Source: Villigracilis sp900696595 (GTDB taxonomy: Bacteria; Chloroflexota; Anaerolineae; Anaerolineales; Villigracilaceae). From it: 45,243 bases of DNA. The translations under genes and the position numbers were made by a program. The first letter of the stretch is position 1. Every line of letters begins with the position of its first letter. This document shows positions 24,263-32,150 of the stretch, one piece after another. The notes beneath the pieces are model-generated. The model worked only from the letters and a program-made list of their open reading frames with translations, had not been told where the DNA came from and did not search any database. The stretch spans positions 1 through 45,243 of the forward strand of contig SZPH01000022.1 in the NCBI GenBank assembly GCA_030263615.1. The letters are read 5' to 3'.

Positions 24263-25198
24263 ATGAACACCCGTTTTACCAAATCCAATTTCAAAATTAA
24301 CATGAACGACCCGCACATCCCGCCGATTGCGTGGTTTGTCTTTGCAATCATCCTGATCGGTTCCATCAAAGTTGCGCTTCTGCTCGACGCAAGGAACGTG
24401 TCCGACCTTGTGATCGGCGGGACCGTTCTGGCGTTGACCGGCATTGCGACGTATTTCCTATTCGCCATCAAGGTCGCGTCGCAATGGGAAAAAGCCATCG
24501 TCCTGCGGCTGGGAAAATTCAAGGGGCTGAAAGGCCCCGGGTTGTTCTGGCTGATTCCCATCATAGATACCGCCGTGATGTGGATTGACCATCGCGTGAC
24601 CGTCACCTCGTTCTCCGCGGAAAAAACGCTGACGCGCGACACTGTGCCAGTGGACGTGGACGCCGTGCTGTTTTGGGTCGTATGGGACGCGGAAAAAGCC
24701 GCGCTCGAAGTGAACGACTATCAGAGCGCGATCTCATGGGCGGCGCAGACCGCGTTGCGCGAGATCATCGGACAGATGACGCTGGCGGACATCCTCGTAG
24801 GGCGCGTGAAGATGGACGCGGAACTGCAAAAGATCATTGACGAACGCACGACGCCCTGGGGCGTGACCGTGCAGTCGGTGGAGATCCGCGACGTGGTCAT
24901 CCCGCAGGTGTTGGAGGACGCCATGTCCCGCCAGGCGCAGGCGGAACGCGAACGCCAGGCGCGCGTCATCCTCGGCGAGTCGGAGAAGCAGATCGCGGCG
25001 TCGTTTGCCGAGGCATCGCAAGCCTACGCGGACAACCCGACCGCCCTGCATCTGAGGGCGATGAACATGCTCTTCGAGGGACTGAAGGAGAAAGGCGCGC
25101 TGGTGATCGTGCCATCCTCGGCGGTGGACACGATGAACCTCGGCGGCATGAGCGGCATCGTTTCGATGGCGCAAAACAATTTGCCGAAGGAAAAGTAA
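24263..25198 (+). CDS. SPFH/Band-7 (slipin-like) membrane protein
   Basis: A 311-aa protein with two N-terminal membrane segments (PIAWFVFAIILIGSIKVALL and the VIGGTVLALTGIATYFL region), an SPFH core (KAIVLRLGKFKGLKGPGLFWLIP; TRDTVPVDVDAVLFW), then a helical tail (EDAMSRQAQAERERQARVILGE) typical of slipins and stomatins. Such proteins form membrane rings or scaffolds and often partner with NfeD proteases. AGGAG precedes the start at 24263. It lies between a YtrA-type regulator and an SdpI-like gene. Confidence 0.9.
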   Translation: MNTRFTKSNFKINMNDPHIPPIAWFVFAIILIGSIKVALLLDARNVSDLVIGGTVLALTGIATYFLFAIKVASQWEKAIVLRLGKFKGLKGPGLFWLIPIIDTAVMWIDHRVTVTSFSAEKTLTRDTVPVDVDAVLFWVVWDAEKAALEVNDYQSAISWAAQTALREIIGQMTLADILVGRVKMDAELQKIIDERTTPWGVTVQSVEIRDVVIPQVLEDAMSRQAQAERERQARVILGESEKQIAASFAEASQAYADNPTALHLRAMNMLFEGLKEKGALVIVPSSAVDTMNLGGMSGIVSMAQNNLPKEK

Positions 25199-25246
25199 AG
25201 ACGCAGGGGCGACCCGTTCCGTGAACGCAAGTTGCCCTGCCCGGCG

Positions 25247-25282
25247 CGAGGAGACTGCTTCGGCTGTCGCTTCGCAATAACG
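25247..25282. repeat. Second copy of the 'GAG(A)TTGCTTCG' dispersed repeat
   Basis: GGAGACTGCTTCGGC followed by GTCGCTTCGCAATAACG matches the repeat at 8908-8960 in order and arms. It lies in the SPFH / SdpI intergenic gap, directly before the first parS-like site. Confidence 0.5.
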
Positions 25283-25290
25283 AAATGGGC

Positions 25291-25304
25291 GTTTCATGTG
25301 AAAC
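25291..25304. promoter_or_regulatory. parS-like site, copy 1
   Basis: GTTTCATGTGAAAC differs at one base from the core of the widely conserved ParB-binding site parS (GTTTCACGTGAAAC). The surrounding GGC...G is shared with copy 2 at 25998, giving an identical 18-mer. It lies between the SPFH and SdpI-like genes. Confidence 0.5.
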
Positions 25305-25327
25305 GTCCGCGAAAGGAAAAAAACAGC

Positions 25328-25978
25328 ATGTCAACAAAAACAACTTCTTTAATTGTCCTCAGCCTGATCGCGCTTGCCGTCGTCGCGGGCGCCGTATTGT
25401 GGAATCAACTTCCCGACCAGATGGCGGCGCACTGGAACGCCAACGACGAAGTGGACGGCTACATGCCCAAATTCAAAGCCGTGTTTCTGATGCCGTTCGT
25501 CACGCTTGGAATGTTTGCGCTGTTCCTTGCGCTTCCCAATATTGATCCGCTCAAGGCGAACATCGCGCAGTTCCGCGGCGTGTTCAACCTTTTCATCGTG
25601 TTGATCGTCGCCTTCATGCTCTACATCCACGGGCTGACGCTCGCATGGGGACTCGGTTACCAGAGTTTTAGGATGAGCGCCGCCATGCTGCCGTCCATGG
25701 GCGTATTGTTCGTCTTCATCGGCTACATGCTGAGACAAGCCAAGCGCAACTTCTTCATCGGGATTCGGACTCCCTGGACTCTTTCCAGCGACACGGTCTG
25801 GGAGAAGACGCATCAACTTGGCTCGGTTCTATTCATAGCGTCAGGAATCTTATCCATCATTGGCGGTTTCTTCGGCGGACTGACGGCGATCCTCATGCTG
25901 CTTGTCCCGCTGCTGGGTTCGACGCTGGCGCTGGTCGTGTACTCGTATGTGTTGTATCGGAATGAGACAAAGGCGTAA
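25328..25978 (+). CDS. SdpI/DUF1648-type membrane protein
   Basis: A 216-aa protein with six predicted helices. It begins with a DUF1648-like unit (LPDQMAAHWNANDEVDGYMPK) and ends with the SdpI-like unit (NFFIGIRTPWTLSSDTVWEKTH), as in B. subtilis SdpI, which gives immunity to the SdpC toxin and doubles as signal receptor. No SdpC-like toxin or SdpR is in view; the upstream YtrA-type gene may be the regulator. An AAAGGA lies about 11 bases upstream of the ATG at 25328. Confidence 0.87.
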   Translation: MSTKTTSLIVLSLIALAVVAGAVLWNQLPDQMAAHWNANDEVDGYMPKFKAVFLMPFVTLGMFALFLALPNIDPLKANIAQFRGVFNLFIVLIVAFMLYIHGLTLAWGLGYQSFRMSAAMLPSMGVLFVFIGYMLRQAKRNFFIGIRTPWTLSSDTVWEKTHQLGSVLFIASGILSIIGGFFGGLTAILMLLVPLLGSTLALVVYSYVLYRNETKA

Positions 25979-25997
25979 CGCGCGCAACGCGGGCGGC

Positions 25998-26011
25998 GTT
26001 TCATGTGAAAC
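25998..26011. promoter_or_regulatory. parS-like site, copy 2
   Basis: GTTTCATGTGAAAC again, with the same GGC and G flanks as copy 1, 707 bp away on the other side of the SdpI-like gene. The same base departs from the parS core in both copies. Confidence 0.5.
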
Positions 26012-26072
26012 GGGAAATCGCCGGGCGGATAAACTGGCTACTTGGGATTAAGCCGGGTGAAAACCTGTCTTA

Positions 26073-26131
26073 CCACAGAGGACACAGAGAACACGGAGGT
26101 TTTAAAGTTTTTTTCTCTGTGAACTCTGTGG
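26073..26131. repeat. Imperfect inverted repeat 'CCACAGAG...CACAGAGAA'
   Basis: Arms of 19 bases (CCACAGAGGACACAGAGAA and TTCTCTGTGAACTCTGTGG) pair with two mismatches around a 21-base loop. It resembles a dispersed 'CACAGAG' repeat style rather than a gene-specific signal. Confidence 0.7.
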
Positions 26132-26242
26132 CGAAAAATGGACGCCGCCGCCAATTACCAGAGAGCCGATAAACTTTCAGCGAAGAAACAGCGGGATGGG
26201 GTAGAGCAGGTTACAGGTCAGGGAGGGAGGCGAAAAATAAAA

Positions 26243-26258
26243 TAGAACATATGTTCTA
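26243..26258. promoter_or_regulatory. LexA-box-like palindrome
   Basis: TAGAACATATGTTCTA is a perfect 16-bp palindrome containing GAAC-N4-GTTC, the core of the Gram-positive type LexA box. No gene starts immediately downstream on either strand, so a role in SOS control is doubtful. Confidence 0.4.
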
Positions 26259-26270
26259 AAATCAAGCGAT

Positions 26271-26305
26271 AAAAAACGAGCGCCTCATCGTCGCCCGTTT
26301 TTTTA
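26271..26305. terminator. Bidirectional terminator after the PEP/pyruvate-binding gene
   Basis: AAAAAACG-A-GCG and CGC-C-CGTTTTTT arms form a hairpin with A- and T-tracts on both sides. It overlaps the stop codon of the minus-strand gene. Confidence 0.75.
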
Positions 26306-28678
26306 TTCCAAGCCGGATGGCGCGGGTCCGCCGACGATATCCTCCCCCTGCGTGGGCGGCTCTCCGCCGACGAGAAAAGCGGCGGCGCGATTGTTGTTTG
26401 CATCCATGACCAGATCCATGCGCGCATTCGGACGATAATCCTGGACGGCGATCAATCTCAGGGCGGCGCGGACGCGCGGATTCTCGATGTTGATCAATTC
26501 GCCCGCGCGGTTGGGCGTGTTGTAGAAAAAGTCGCGGTTGAATGCCGCGCCTTCTTCGTCGAGAAATACGCCCAGCGGATAGATGTTCGCTTCCATCAAA
26601 TCCTGAAAGAAATGCGTGCCAAAGGACGGTTCGGGCGACGCGCCGATTTCCTCGCCCGCAAGTTCCACCAGCGCGCGCGCGTTGTAGATGTCGCTGTATG
26701 CGACGTGAACGCCGAGGTCGGGCGTGGAGGTTCCCCAGCGCCCGGGACCGACGGCAATGAAGGTCTGACCCTTCAACGCGGAGTTGAGCTGGCCGATGGC
26801 TCGTTCCAATTGCGCGCGCTCGGAGTGGGTTTCGAGTTGGAAATACGCCTCGGCGGGAACGAACAGCACATGGACAATGTCGCGCACCATGCCATGCGGC
26901 GACATCGTCTGCGACGAAAAGATGATGTCTTCGTCTTGCAGGTCAGGCGGGATCTGAACTTCAGCGGATTCCTGAATATGACTTTGCGGGCGGCATTGCA
27001 GGATGACGATGTTCACGTCGGGATGCGAATCAGGATTCGCGATCTCAACGGTGAATTCCGTGTCCACCGGCGAACCGTAATGAGTCTCGAGCAATTTCAG
27101 CGCGGCGCGCATGGAGGCGGGGAAAGGCGTCCGGGCAAGCAGACCGTCGAAGGTGACGATCAGTTTTTCGGTCGAGTCGAGGCGCGAGCGGATCGGGGCG
27201 AGGTAGCCATCCTGTTTCACTTGGGCGATGTAACGGAGCGGAGCGTAATCCGATTGCAAGACTTCGCGCGCCGGGATCGTGACGAACTCATTGGCGGCAA
27301 GATCAATGGCGTCGAGATTCTGCTGGGAATAACGCTCGATGGTGCGGACGTCCGACGACGAATGCAGGCGCGGATGACTGAGCGCGACCAAACGCGGATA
27401 ATCGTCTGCGAGCATGTCCACCGCGCGCGTGCCGAGTCCGCAGACCAGCCGCAAAAATCCCTCCTCCTGTTTGATCTGCGGCGACCAGCGGTAAAGATTG
27501 CGGCTGAACGCCACGCCCGCCGCGTGCGGAAAATAATATCGCCCGACTCGTTCGCCTTCGACGATCTGAATCAAAATTCCAATGCGTTCGTCGTAATCGG
27601 CGAGGTCTTTGGTGTGGCGGTAGATCAACACGTCGGGATTCATAACGCTCGCATAGATATTCGCAATGGCGCGCGTCAGCGCGGAAAGACGCTCCTCCCG
27701 CCCGCCCTGATTGGGCAGGAAGATGCTTTCGTATTTCCCCGCAAAGGACGTGCCGAAGTTGTCTTCAAGCAAACTCGACGAGCGGACGATCAGCGGGCGG
27801 TCTTGCGCTTCATCCAACACGCGCTCCAGGCTTTCGATCACGTCGGGCGTAAACTGCCCCCGGTAAAACTCCGCGCGCAGGAGCGGATAGTCCGCGCGCA
27901 TTTGTTCCTCGGTTTTGTATTTTTGCCCGTTCCAGCCGTCGAGCCCGTTGAGCGACATGAAGTTGTAGTACACGTCCGATCCGAGATAAAAAGAAACGGG
28001 GATGCGGAAGCGGTCGCGGATTTCCGGCGGGGCGGTTTTTCTGAGGATGCGCATGGCCAGCAACATGCCGGCCGCCTTGCCGCCGATCTTGCCGCCGCCG
28101 ATCTTGCGCCGCCGGATTTCCTTCAGGTCATCCACTGTAAACCATTGCCGCGCGATCTTGATGTACTTCAACTGGTCGCTGATCATGGTGCGGATCAAAA
28201 CCGCGATGATGGCTTGCCGCCGCGCCTCGTACTTTTCCTTCTCCGCCTCGGGCATGGACTCGATCATCTCCGCCTGCTCAAAAAGCAGGTCCGGCGGGGC
28301 CAGTTCCGGGTTGACCCAGACAAAATCGTCCTGGATACTGCCGCGCTCCGCCAGCACAGTGCGGACAATGTCCTCGAACTCGGAATACGGCAGGTTGTAG
28401 GCGAAATAAAAATCGGTCAGCGAATCCTTGACGCGCGCCAGACGCGTCAGCCACATCTCGTTGGATTCTTCCGTGAGCGGGTCGTGAATCCCCTCCAACA
28501 CCTGCGACTCGACCGCCTTGCGCTTGACCTCTTCCTTGAACGCCTCCTTGCGGATGATGCCGCGCGAGTACAACGCCTTGCGCATCTGATGGCGGATGCG
28601 CGAACTCAGGATGGGATACTGACTCAACGCCAGCAGAATGCGAAGCACATTGTCAATGGAAACGCGGGGCAGGGTCAT
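26303..28678 (-). CDS. PEP/pyruvate-binding domain protein lacking the PEP domains
   Basis: A 791-aa protein. After an N-terminal helical region of about 190 residues it has the PPDK_N ATP-grasp domain: glycine loop RRKIGGGKIGGKAAGM at about 190-204, RSSSLLEDNFGTSFAGKYES at about 299-318, and closing VILQCRPQS near 561. The phospho-His domain (TSHxA type) and the PEP-binding TIM barrel of PPDK and PEP synthase are both missing. In their place is a C-terminal domain of about 170 residues with GPGRWGTSTPDLGVHVAYSD and PSFGTHFFQDLMEANIYPL that I do not recognise. It may activate or phosphorylate something other than pyruvate. It lies downstream of dnaN with a terminator between. Confidence 0.82.
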   Translation of the reverse strand: MTLPRVSIDNVLRILLALSQYPILSSRIRHQMRKALYSRGIIRKEAFKEEVKRKAVESQVLEGIHDPLTEESNEMWLTRLARVKDSLTDFYFAYNLPYSEFEDIVRTVLAERGSIQDDFVWVNPELAPPDLLFEQAEMIESMPEAEKEKYEARRQAIIAVLIRTMISDQLKYIKIARQWFTVDDLKEIRRRKIGGGKIGGKAAGMLLAMRILRKTAPPEIRDRFRIPVSFYLGSDVYYNFMSLNGLDGWNGQKYKTEEQMRADYPLLRAEFYRGQFTPDVIESLERVLDEAQDRPLIVRSSSLLEDNFGTSFAGKYESIFLPNQGGREERLSALTRAIANIYASVMNPDVLIYRHTKDLADYDERIGILIQIVEGERVGRYYFPHAAGVAFSRNLYRWSPQIKQEEGFLRLVCGLGTRAVDMLADDYPRLVALSHPRLHSSSDVRTIERYSQQNLDAIDLAANEFVTIPAREVLQSDYAPLRYIAQVKQDGYLAPIRSRLDSTEKLIVTFDGLLARTPFPASMRAALKLLETHYGSPVDTEFTVEIANPDSHPDVNIVILQCRPQSHIQESAEVQIPPDLQDEDIIFSSQTMSPHGMVRDIVHVLFVPAEAYFQLETHSERAQLERAIGQLNSALKGQTFIAVGPGRWGTSTPDLGVHVAYSDIYNARALVELAGEEIGASPEPSFGTHFFQDLMEANIYPLGVFLDEEGAAFNRDFFYNTPNRAGELINIENPRVRAALRLIAVQDYRPNARMDLVMDANNNRAAAFLVGGEPPTQGEDIVGGPAPSGLE

Positions 28679-28701
28679 ATCAACGCCTATTCTATAACAA
28701 A

Positions 28702-28734
28702 AAAATCCGCCAGAGACCTCTCTGACGGATTCGT
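28702..28734 (-). terminator. dnaN terminator
   Basis: On the minus strand GAATCCGTCAGAG and CTCTGGCGGATT pair with one mismatch and are followed by a T-run. It lies directly after the dnaN stop codon. Confidence 0.85.
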
Positions 28735-28749
28735 TTTTCCGGCTGTAAA

Positions 28750-29883
28750 CTACCCCAAATGCATCGGCATGATGACATGCAGGAAATTATCATCCCCAAC
28801 CGGTTTGACCACGCCCGGCGCATTTTGCGCGGTGGTTTCCAGAGCCACGTTCGGGGTCTTGATAACCTCCAGCGCCTCGCGCAGGAACTTGACGTTAAAT
28901 GCGATCAGCACGCCGCTTCCATCCACCGTTGCCTCGACAATCGTCTCATTTTTCCCCGTCTCCTCCGAGGTCGCGGAGATTTCCACTTCGCTCGGCTGCA
29001 TGTCGCCGTTGGCTTGCTTGATGTCCAGCCGCGCCACGTTCGAGCCTTCGCGCGCGAAGATCTCAGCCTGTTTGCAGGCTTTGAGCATCGCCGCCGTGGA
29101 AACCAGCGTGCGCGACTTGTAACTGCGCGGGATGATCTGTTGATAATCGGGGAACGTGCCTTCGATCAACTGCGAGACGATCTCCACATCCTTGATGCGG
29201 AAGAGAACCTGTCCGCGCTGTTTCGGCACAGACATATAGATCGGCTCCTCGGGGTCGTGCGCCGCGCGCGACAGTTCGTTCAACGCCCGCGCCGGAATGA
29301 TGATATTAATCGCATCCTTGACCGAATGCGCCAGCTGTCCCTTGCGCACCGACAGCCGGAAGCCGTCCGCCGCCGCCATCGTGATCTTATCCTTCTCCAC
29401 ATTCATCAGCACGCCCATCAAAACCGGGCGGGCTTCGTCGGTGGAGGCGGCAAAGACCACCTGCTGGATCATCTCTTTAAAATCCGCCACATTCAACTGC
29501 ACTGCGTCCTTCATCTCCGGCGTCGGCATGGGCGGAAATTCCTGCGCGTCAATGCACTTGATATCGTTGTTCGACGAGCCGCAGGCCACATGCAGGCTTT
29601 GCGTTTTTACGTCGAGCGTCAACTGCGCCTGATCGCCGGACAGATTATTCACCAGGTCGGAAAACGTGCGCGCCGGGACGGTCGTGGAGCCGTTTTCGTC
29701 AATCCGCGCCGGTATCCAGCATGTAATTCCCAGTTCCAAATTTGTGGCGGAGAGTCGCAGACGCCCCTCGTCGGTCGCGATCAAAATATTCGATAAAACC
29801 GGCAGGGTGCTGCGCGAAGAAACCGCGCGCGAAACAATGCCAAGACCCCGGGCAAGATTCTCTTGAAGGACAGTCACTTTCAT
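28750..29883 (-). CDS. dnaN: DNA polymerase III sliding clamp (beta subunit)
   Basis: A 377-aa processivity clamp with the three repeated domains of the family. The opening MKVTVLQENLARGLGIVSRAV, RSTLPVLSNILIAT, the middle VLMGVLMNVEKDKITMAAADGFRLSV and the end VVKPVGDDNFLHVIMPMHLG are characteristic. Length is standard. It is not beside dnaA or recF in this window. The start codon has weak upstream ribosome-site similarity. Confidence 0.97.
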   Translation of the reverse strand: MKVTVLQENLARGLGIVSRAVSSRSTLPVLSNILIATDEGRLRLSATNLELGITCWIPARIDENGSTTVPARTFSDLVNNLSGDQAQLTLDVKTQSLHVACGSSNNDIKCIDAQEFPPMPTPEMKDAVQLNVADFKEMIQQVVFAASTDEARPVLMGVLMNVEKDKITMAAADGFRLSVRKGQLAHSVKDAINIIIPARALNELSRAAHDPEEPIYMSVPKQRGQVLFRIKDVEIVSQLIEGTFPDYQQIIPRSYKSRTLVSTAAMLKACKQAEIFAREGSNVARLDIKQANGDMQPSEVEISATSEETGKNETIVEATVDGSGVLIAFNVKFLREALEVIKTPNVALETTAQNAPGVVKPVGDDNFLHVIMPMHLG

Positions 29884-30218
29884 GGTGCGCCTCGTTTAAT
29901 AAGATACGGAATTTTCAAAAGTATATCATTAACTCATGTTACGCACTTTTGCCGCCCTCGCGAACCGTCCACGAACAAAGTCACGAATTCGCGAATGTTG
30001 GCGCGCCTGTTCGTTTATTCGTGAACAGTCGTGGACGGTCACCGACTCATCGGCAAGCGCATTTCCTAACCAAATATCATCTTGCGTATGGTGAATCATT
30101 AACCGCAGGATTGCCTTGCTGTTGCGAGGGAATCCTGCGCCGGGGACGGCGCAGGGAGCGACCTGCCTGACATGCCTTGCGCGCAGAAATGCAATCTGAA
30201 GAGCGCCCTACTGCGCCG
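29884..30218. other. Non-coding gap upstream of dnaN
   Basis: The first 50 bases left of 29935 are AT-rich and probably contain the minus-strand dnaN promoter. From 29964 to 30039 a hyphenated palindrome pairs ACCGTCCACGA (29964) with TCGTGGACGGT (30029-30039) and, inside it, TCACGAAT with ATTCGTGA. No DnaA-box-like TTATCCACA is visible. The remainder (30110-30180) holds decayed dispersed-repeat sequence. Confidence 0.55.
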
Positions 30219-32129
30219 TTAAAAACCCGTCACCATCGAAACCCCGAACATCAACAACCCGAGCAACAACTGGCACGCGAACAGCGCCGCGAAGACATAC
30301 GCCACATACGTCCAGATCGAAGTTGTTCTTTTGGAGGATTGCGGGCGGATATCCTGCCCTTCAGCCATTGCCTTCGCCCAATCCGCCGCCTGCTCCGAAT
30401 CGTTCATCCAAAACACGCCCGCCGCCTCATCGCTGACGATGAGCTTGTTCCCGCTAAAAGAGCGGATCCACGCCTCAGCCTTTTCCGGCGTATTGACCGC
30501 CAGCGAACCGGGCAACACAATCGCCTCCGCCTGCAAATCGGCGGGGATCTCGTCCGCGTTGACCAACGTCACCGGCAGGGAGGGCGCGCGCTTCATAAAA
30601 ACAGACTTCACGCCTTCGCCAAATTTCCCGTCGCGATCGAAGACCGCCACGCGAAAGCGGGATTGTCTTTCCGCCAGCGTGTCGGAGCGGGCAAGCCCGT
30701 CTTTGCGGAGAGTCAGCATGTGATAGGCAAGCACGATCAGAAAGACGACCAGCCCGATGAAACTGTCGAGGATGTTTTGCACAACGTCGCCCGCGGAGCC
30801 GCCCAGCGCAGAGTTGATCAGGTAGAAGAGCAACATCCCGGCGGTGACCATGCCGCCGATGACCGAGGCGAACAGGACAAGATATAGATAGGATTTACGA
30901 ATAAGCGAACGCCGCGCATGATCTCCAATATCCGTGTCGCCCAGCGACTGCGCCTGGGCTGGAATCCACGCCGCCAGCCAGACGGGCAACCCGACGATCA
31001 GCGTCGCCAGCGTCCCAGCCAGCCGCCCGCGCAATGCGAAATGGTCGAGGTAGAGGCTGTCGAGCGCCATATCCACAAAGAGGTAAAGGAGCGAGAGCAG
31101 TCCCGAGACGGTTGCGATCAACCCAGGCAGGGCGAGGGCGTAGGTAAACAGTCTGCGTTTGCCTGCGCGGCGCGGCAGATTATCGTCGAAGAGAAATTGC
31201 GCGTTCAGCCATTTGCCGTAATAAGCCCAGATGACGCCCAGGGGAAGCCCGATGGAGATGGGACCGCCGAGGCGGCGGAGGAACTCCAGCCAGGGGTCGC
31301 CTGCGCCCAGCAGTTGTTTCAAAATGAGGCGGAGGAAATTTCCGGTGATGGAAAGGGTGGCTACCGCGCCGCCGAGCGCGAGCAGGTAGAGAATGCCGAG
31401 GCGTAGATAAGACTCGCGTTCGGCAGAATCCGCCAACCCGTCCTGTAAGAGCCGCCAGGCGTAGTACCAGATCGGGGAGCCGATCAACATCAGGGCGATG
31501 GCATTGATTGCGGTTTCTTTTCCCTCGATCCCCAAAAAATGGGTTGGGAAGGCGAAGGCGAAGGACAGGGCTTGTTGAACTCCATAGACGAGCAGGAGCA
31601 GTCCGTACAGCATCCAGATGAAGCGATAGAGGCGGCGGATTTCTGCGAAGGCTTCGGTGTCGGTCAGGGCGCGCCAGTTGGATTTGAGGACGTTCCAGAA
31701 GTAGGCGGCGATGAGCAGGTTGACGACGATGGCAAGCAGGTTATCCACCCAGGTTTGCGAACCGCCGACAATGGCGCGGTATTCCGAGAGCCGCATGGTC
31801 GCAAGAAACATACGGTTGATCAGCGCCAGTAAATTTTGGACGACGGGAATCAATGTGCCAAGCAGGATGCCGTACAAAAAAACGGCGCGGACGCTGGCGG
31901 ATCGTTCCTCCGCGTCTTTGGCGGAGACGTTTTGCGCCCAGAACCAGTGGATGAGGAAGATCGGCGCGCCGACGAAAATAAGCGCGAGCGCGGACGCCAG
32001 TTGAGAGGCGTTGTTGTAGACGTTTTGGGCTTTGAGGATGGAGCGCAGCAACCCAATAACGCCCCAGACGATCACTTCGACGCTGATGGCGGCGACGGCG
32101 TAAAAATAGAGACGGCGGATGGTTTTCAT
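30219..32129 (-). CDS. DUF5671-like multi-repeat membrane protein
   Basis: A 636-aa polytopic protein built from about four repeats of roughly 120-140 residues. Each begins with a similar amphipathic start (TIRRLYFYAVAAIS; EIRRLYRFIWMLYGL; GKRRLFTYALALPGL; LIRKSYLYLVLFASV) followed by three or four hydrophobic helices with a Gly-Trp/Pro-Trp turn. This repeat matches my memory of DUF5671 proteins. A soluble stretch of about 110 residues (RFRVAVFDRDGKFG...) and a final helix follow. Function is unknown. The small anchored protein gene lies 21 bp upstream on the same strand. Confidence 0.72.
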   Translation of the reverse strand: MKTIRRLYFYAVAAISVEVIVWGVIGLLRSILKAQNVYNNASQLASALALIFVGAPIFLIHWFWAQNVSAKDAEERSASVRAVFLYGILLGTLIPVVQNLLALINRMFLATMRLSEYRAIVGGSQTWVDNLLAIVVNLLIAAYFWNVLKSNWRALTDTEAFAEIRRLYRFIWMLYGLLLLVYGVQQALSFAFAFPTHFLGIEGKETAINAIALMLIGSPIWYYAWRLLQDGLADSAERESYLRLGILYLLALGGAVATLSITGNFLRLILKQLLGAGDPWLEFLRRLGGPISIGLPLGVIWAYYGKWLNAQFLFDDNLPRRAGKRRLFTYALALPGLIATVSGLLSLLYLFVDMALDSLYLDHFALRGRLAGTLATLIVGLPVWLAAWIPAQAQSLGDTDIGDHARRSLIRKSYLYLVLFASVIGGMVTAGMLLFYLINSALGGSAGDVVQNILDSFIGLVVFLIVLAYHMLTLRKDGLARSDTLAERQSRFRVAVFDRDGKFGEGVKSVFMKRAPSLPVTLVNADEIPADLQAEAIVLPGSLAVNTPEKAEAWIRSFSGNKLIVSDEAAGVFWMNDSEQAADWAKAMAEGQDIRPQSSKRTTSIWTYVAYVFAALFACQLLLGLLMFGVSMVTGF

Positions 32130-32150
32130 GGGTATCCTTGTGGCGGGGGG

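Larger units (their letters stand above)
25979..26302. other. Intergenic region with parS-like, LexA-like and palindromic elements
   Basis: No gene is visible here. From left to right it holds parS-like copy 2 (25998-26011), an imperfect 19-bp inverted repeat (26073-26131), a LexA-box-like palindrome (26243-26258), and the bidirectional terminator of the PEP/pyruvate-binding gene (26271-26305). The rest shows no structure that I can interpret. Confidence 0.6.

Noticed and set aside
26612..29122. 836-codon open frame antisense to the PEP/pyruvate-binding gene and dnaN
   Set aside because: Its translation is Arg/His/Gln-rich low-information sequence with no motif, and it spans two well-supported genes and a terminator on the other strand. 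It is a GC-rich shadow.
29884..30218. Replication origin beside dnaN
   Set aside because: No TTATCCACA-type DnaA boxes, no dnaA or recF, and only one AT-rich patch. dnaN alone does not mark an origin.
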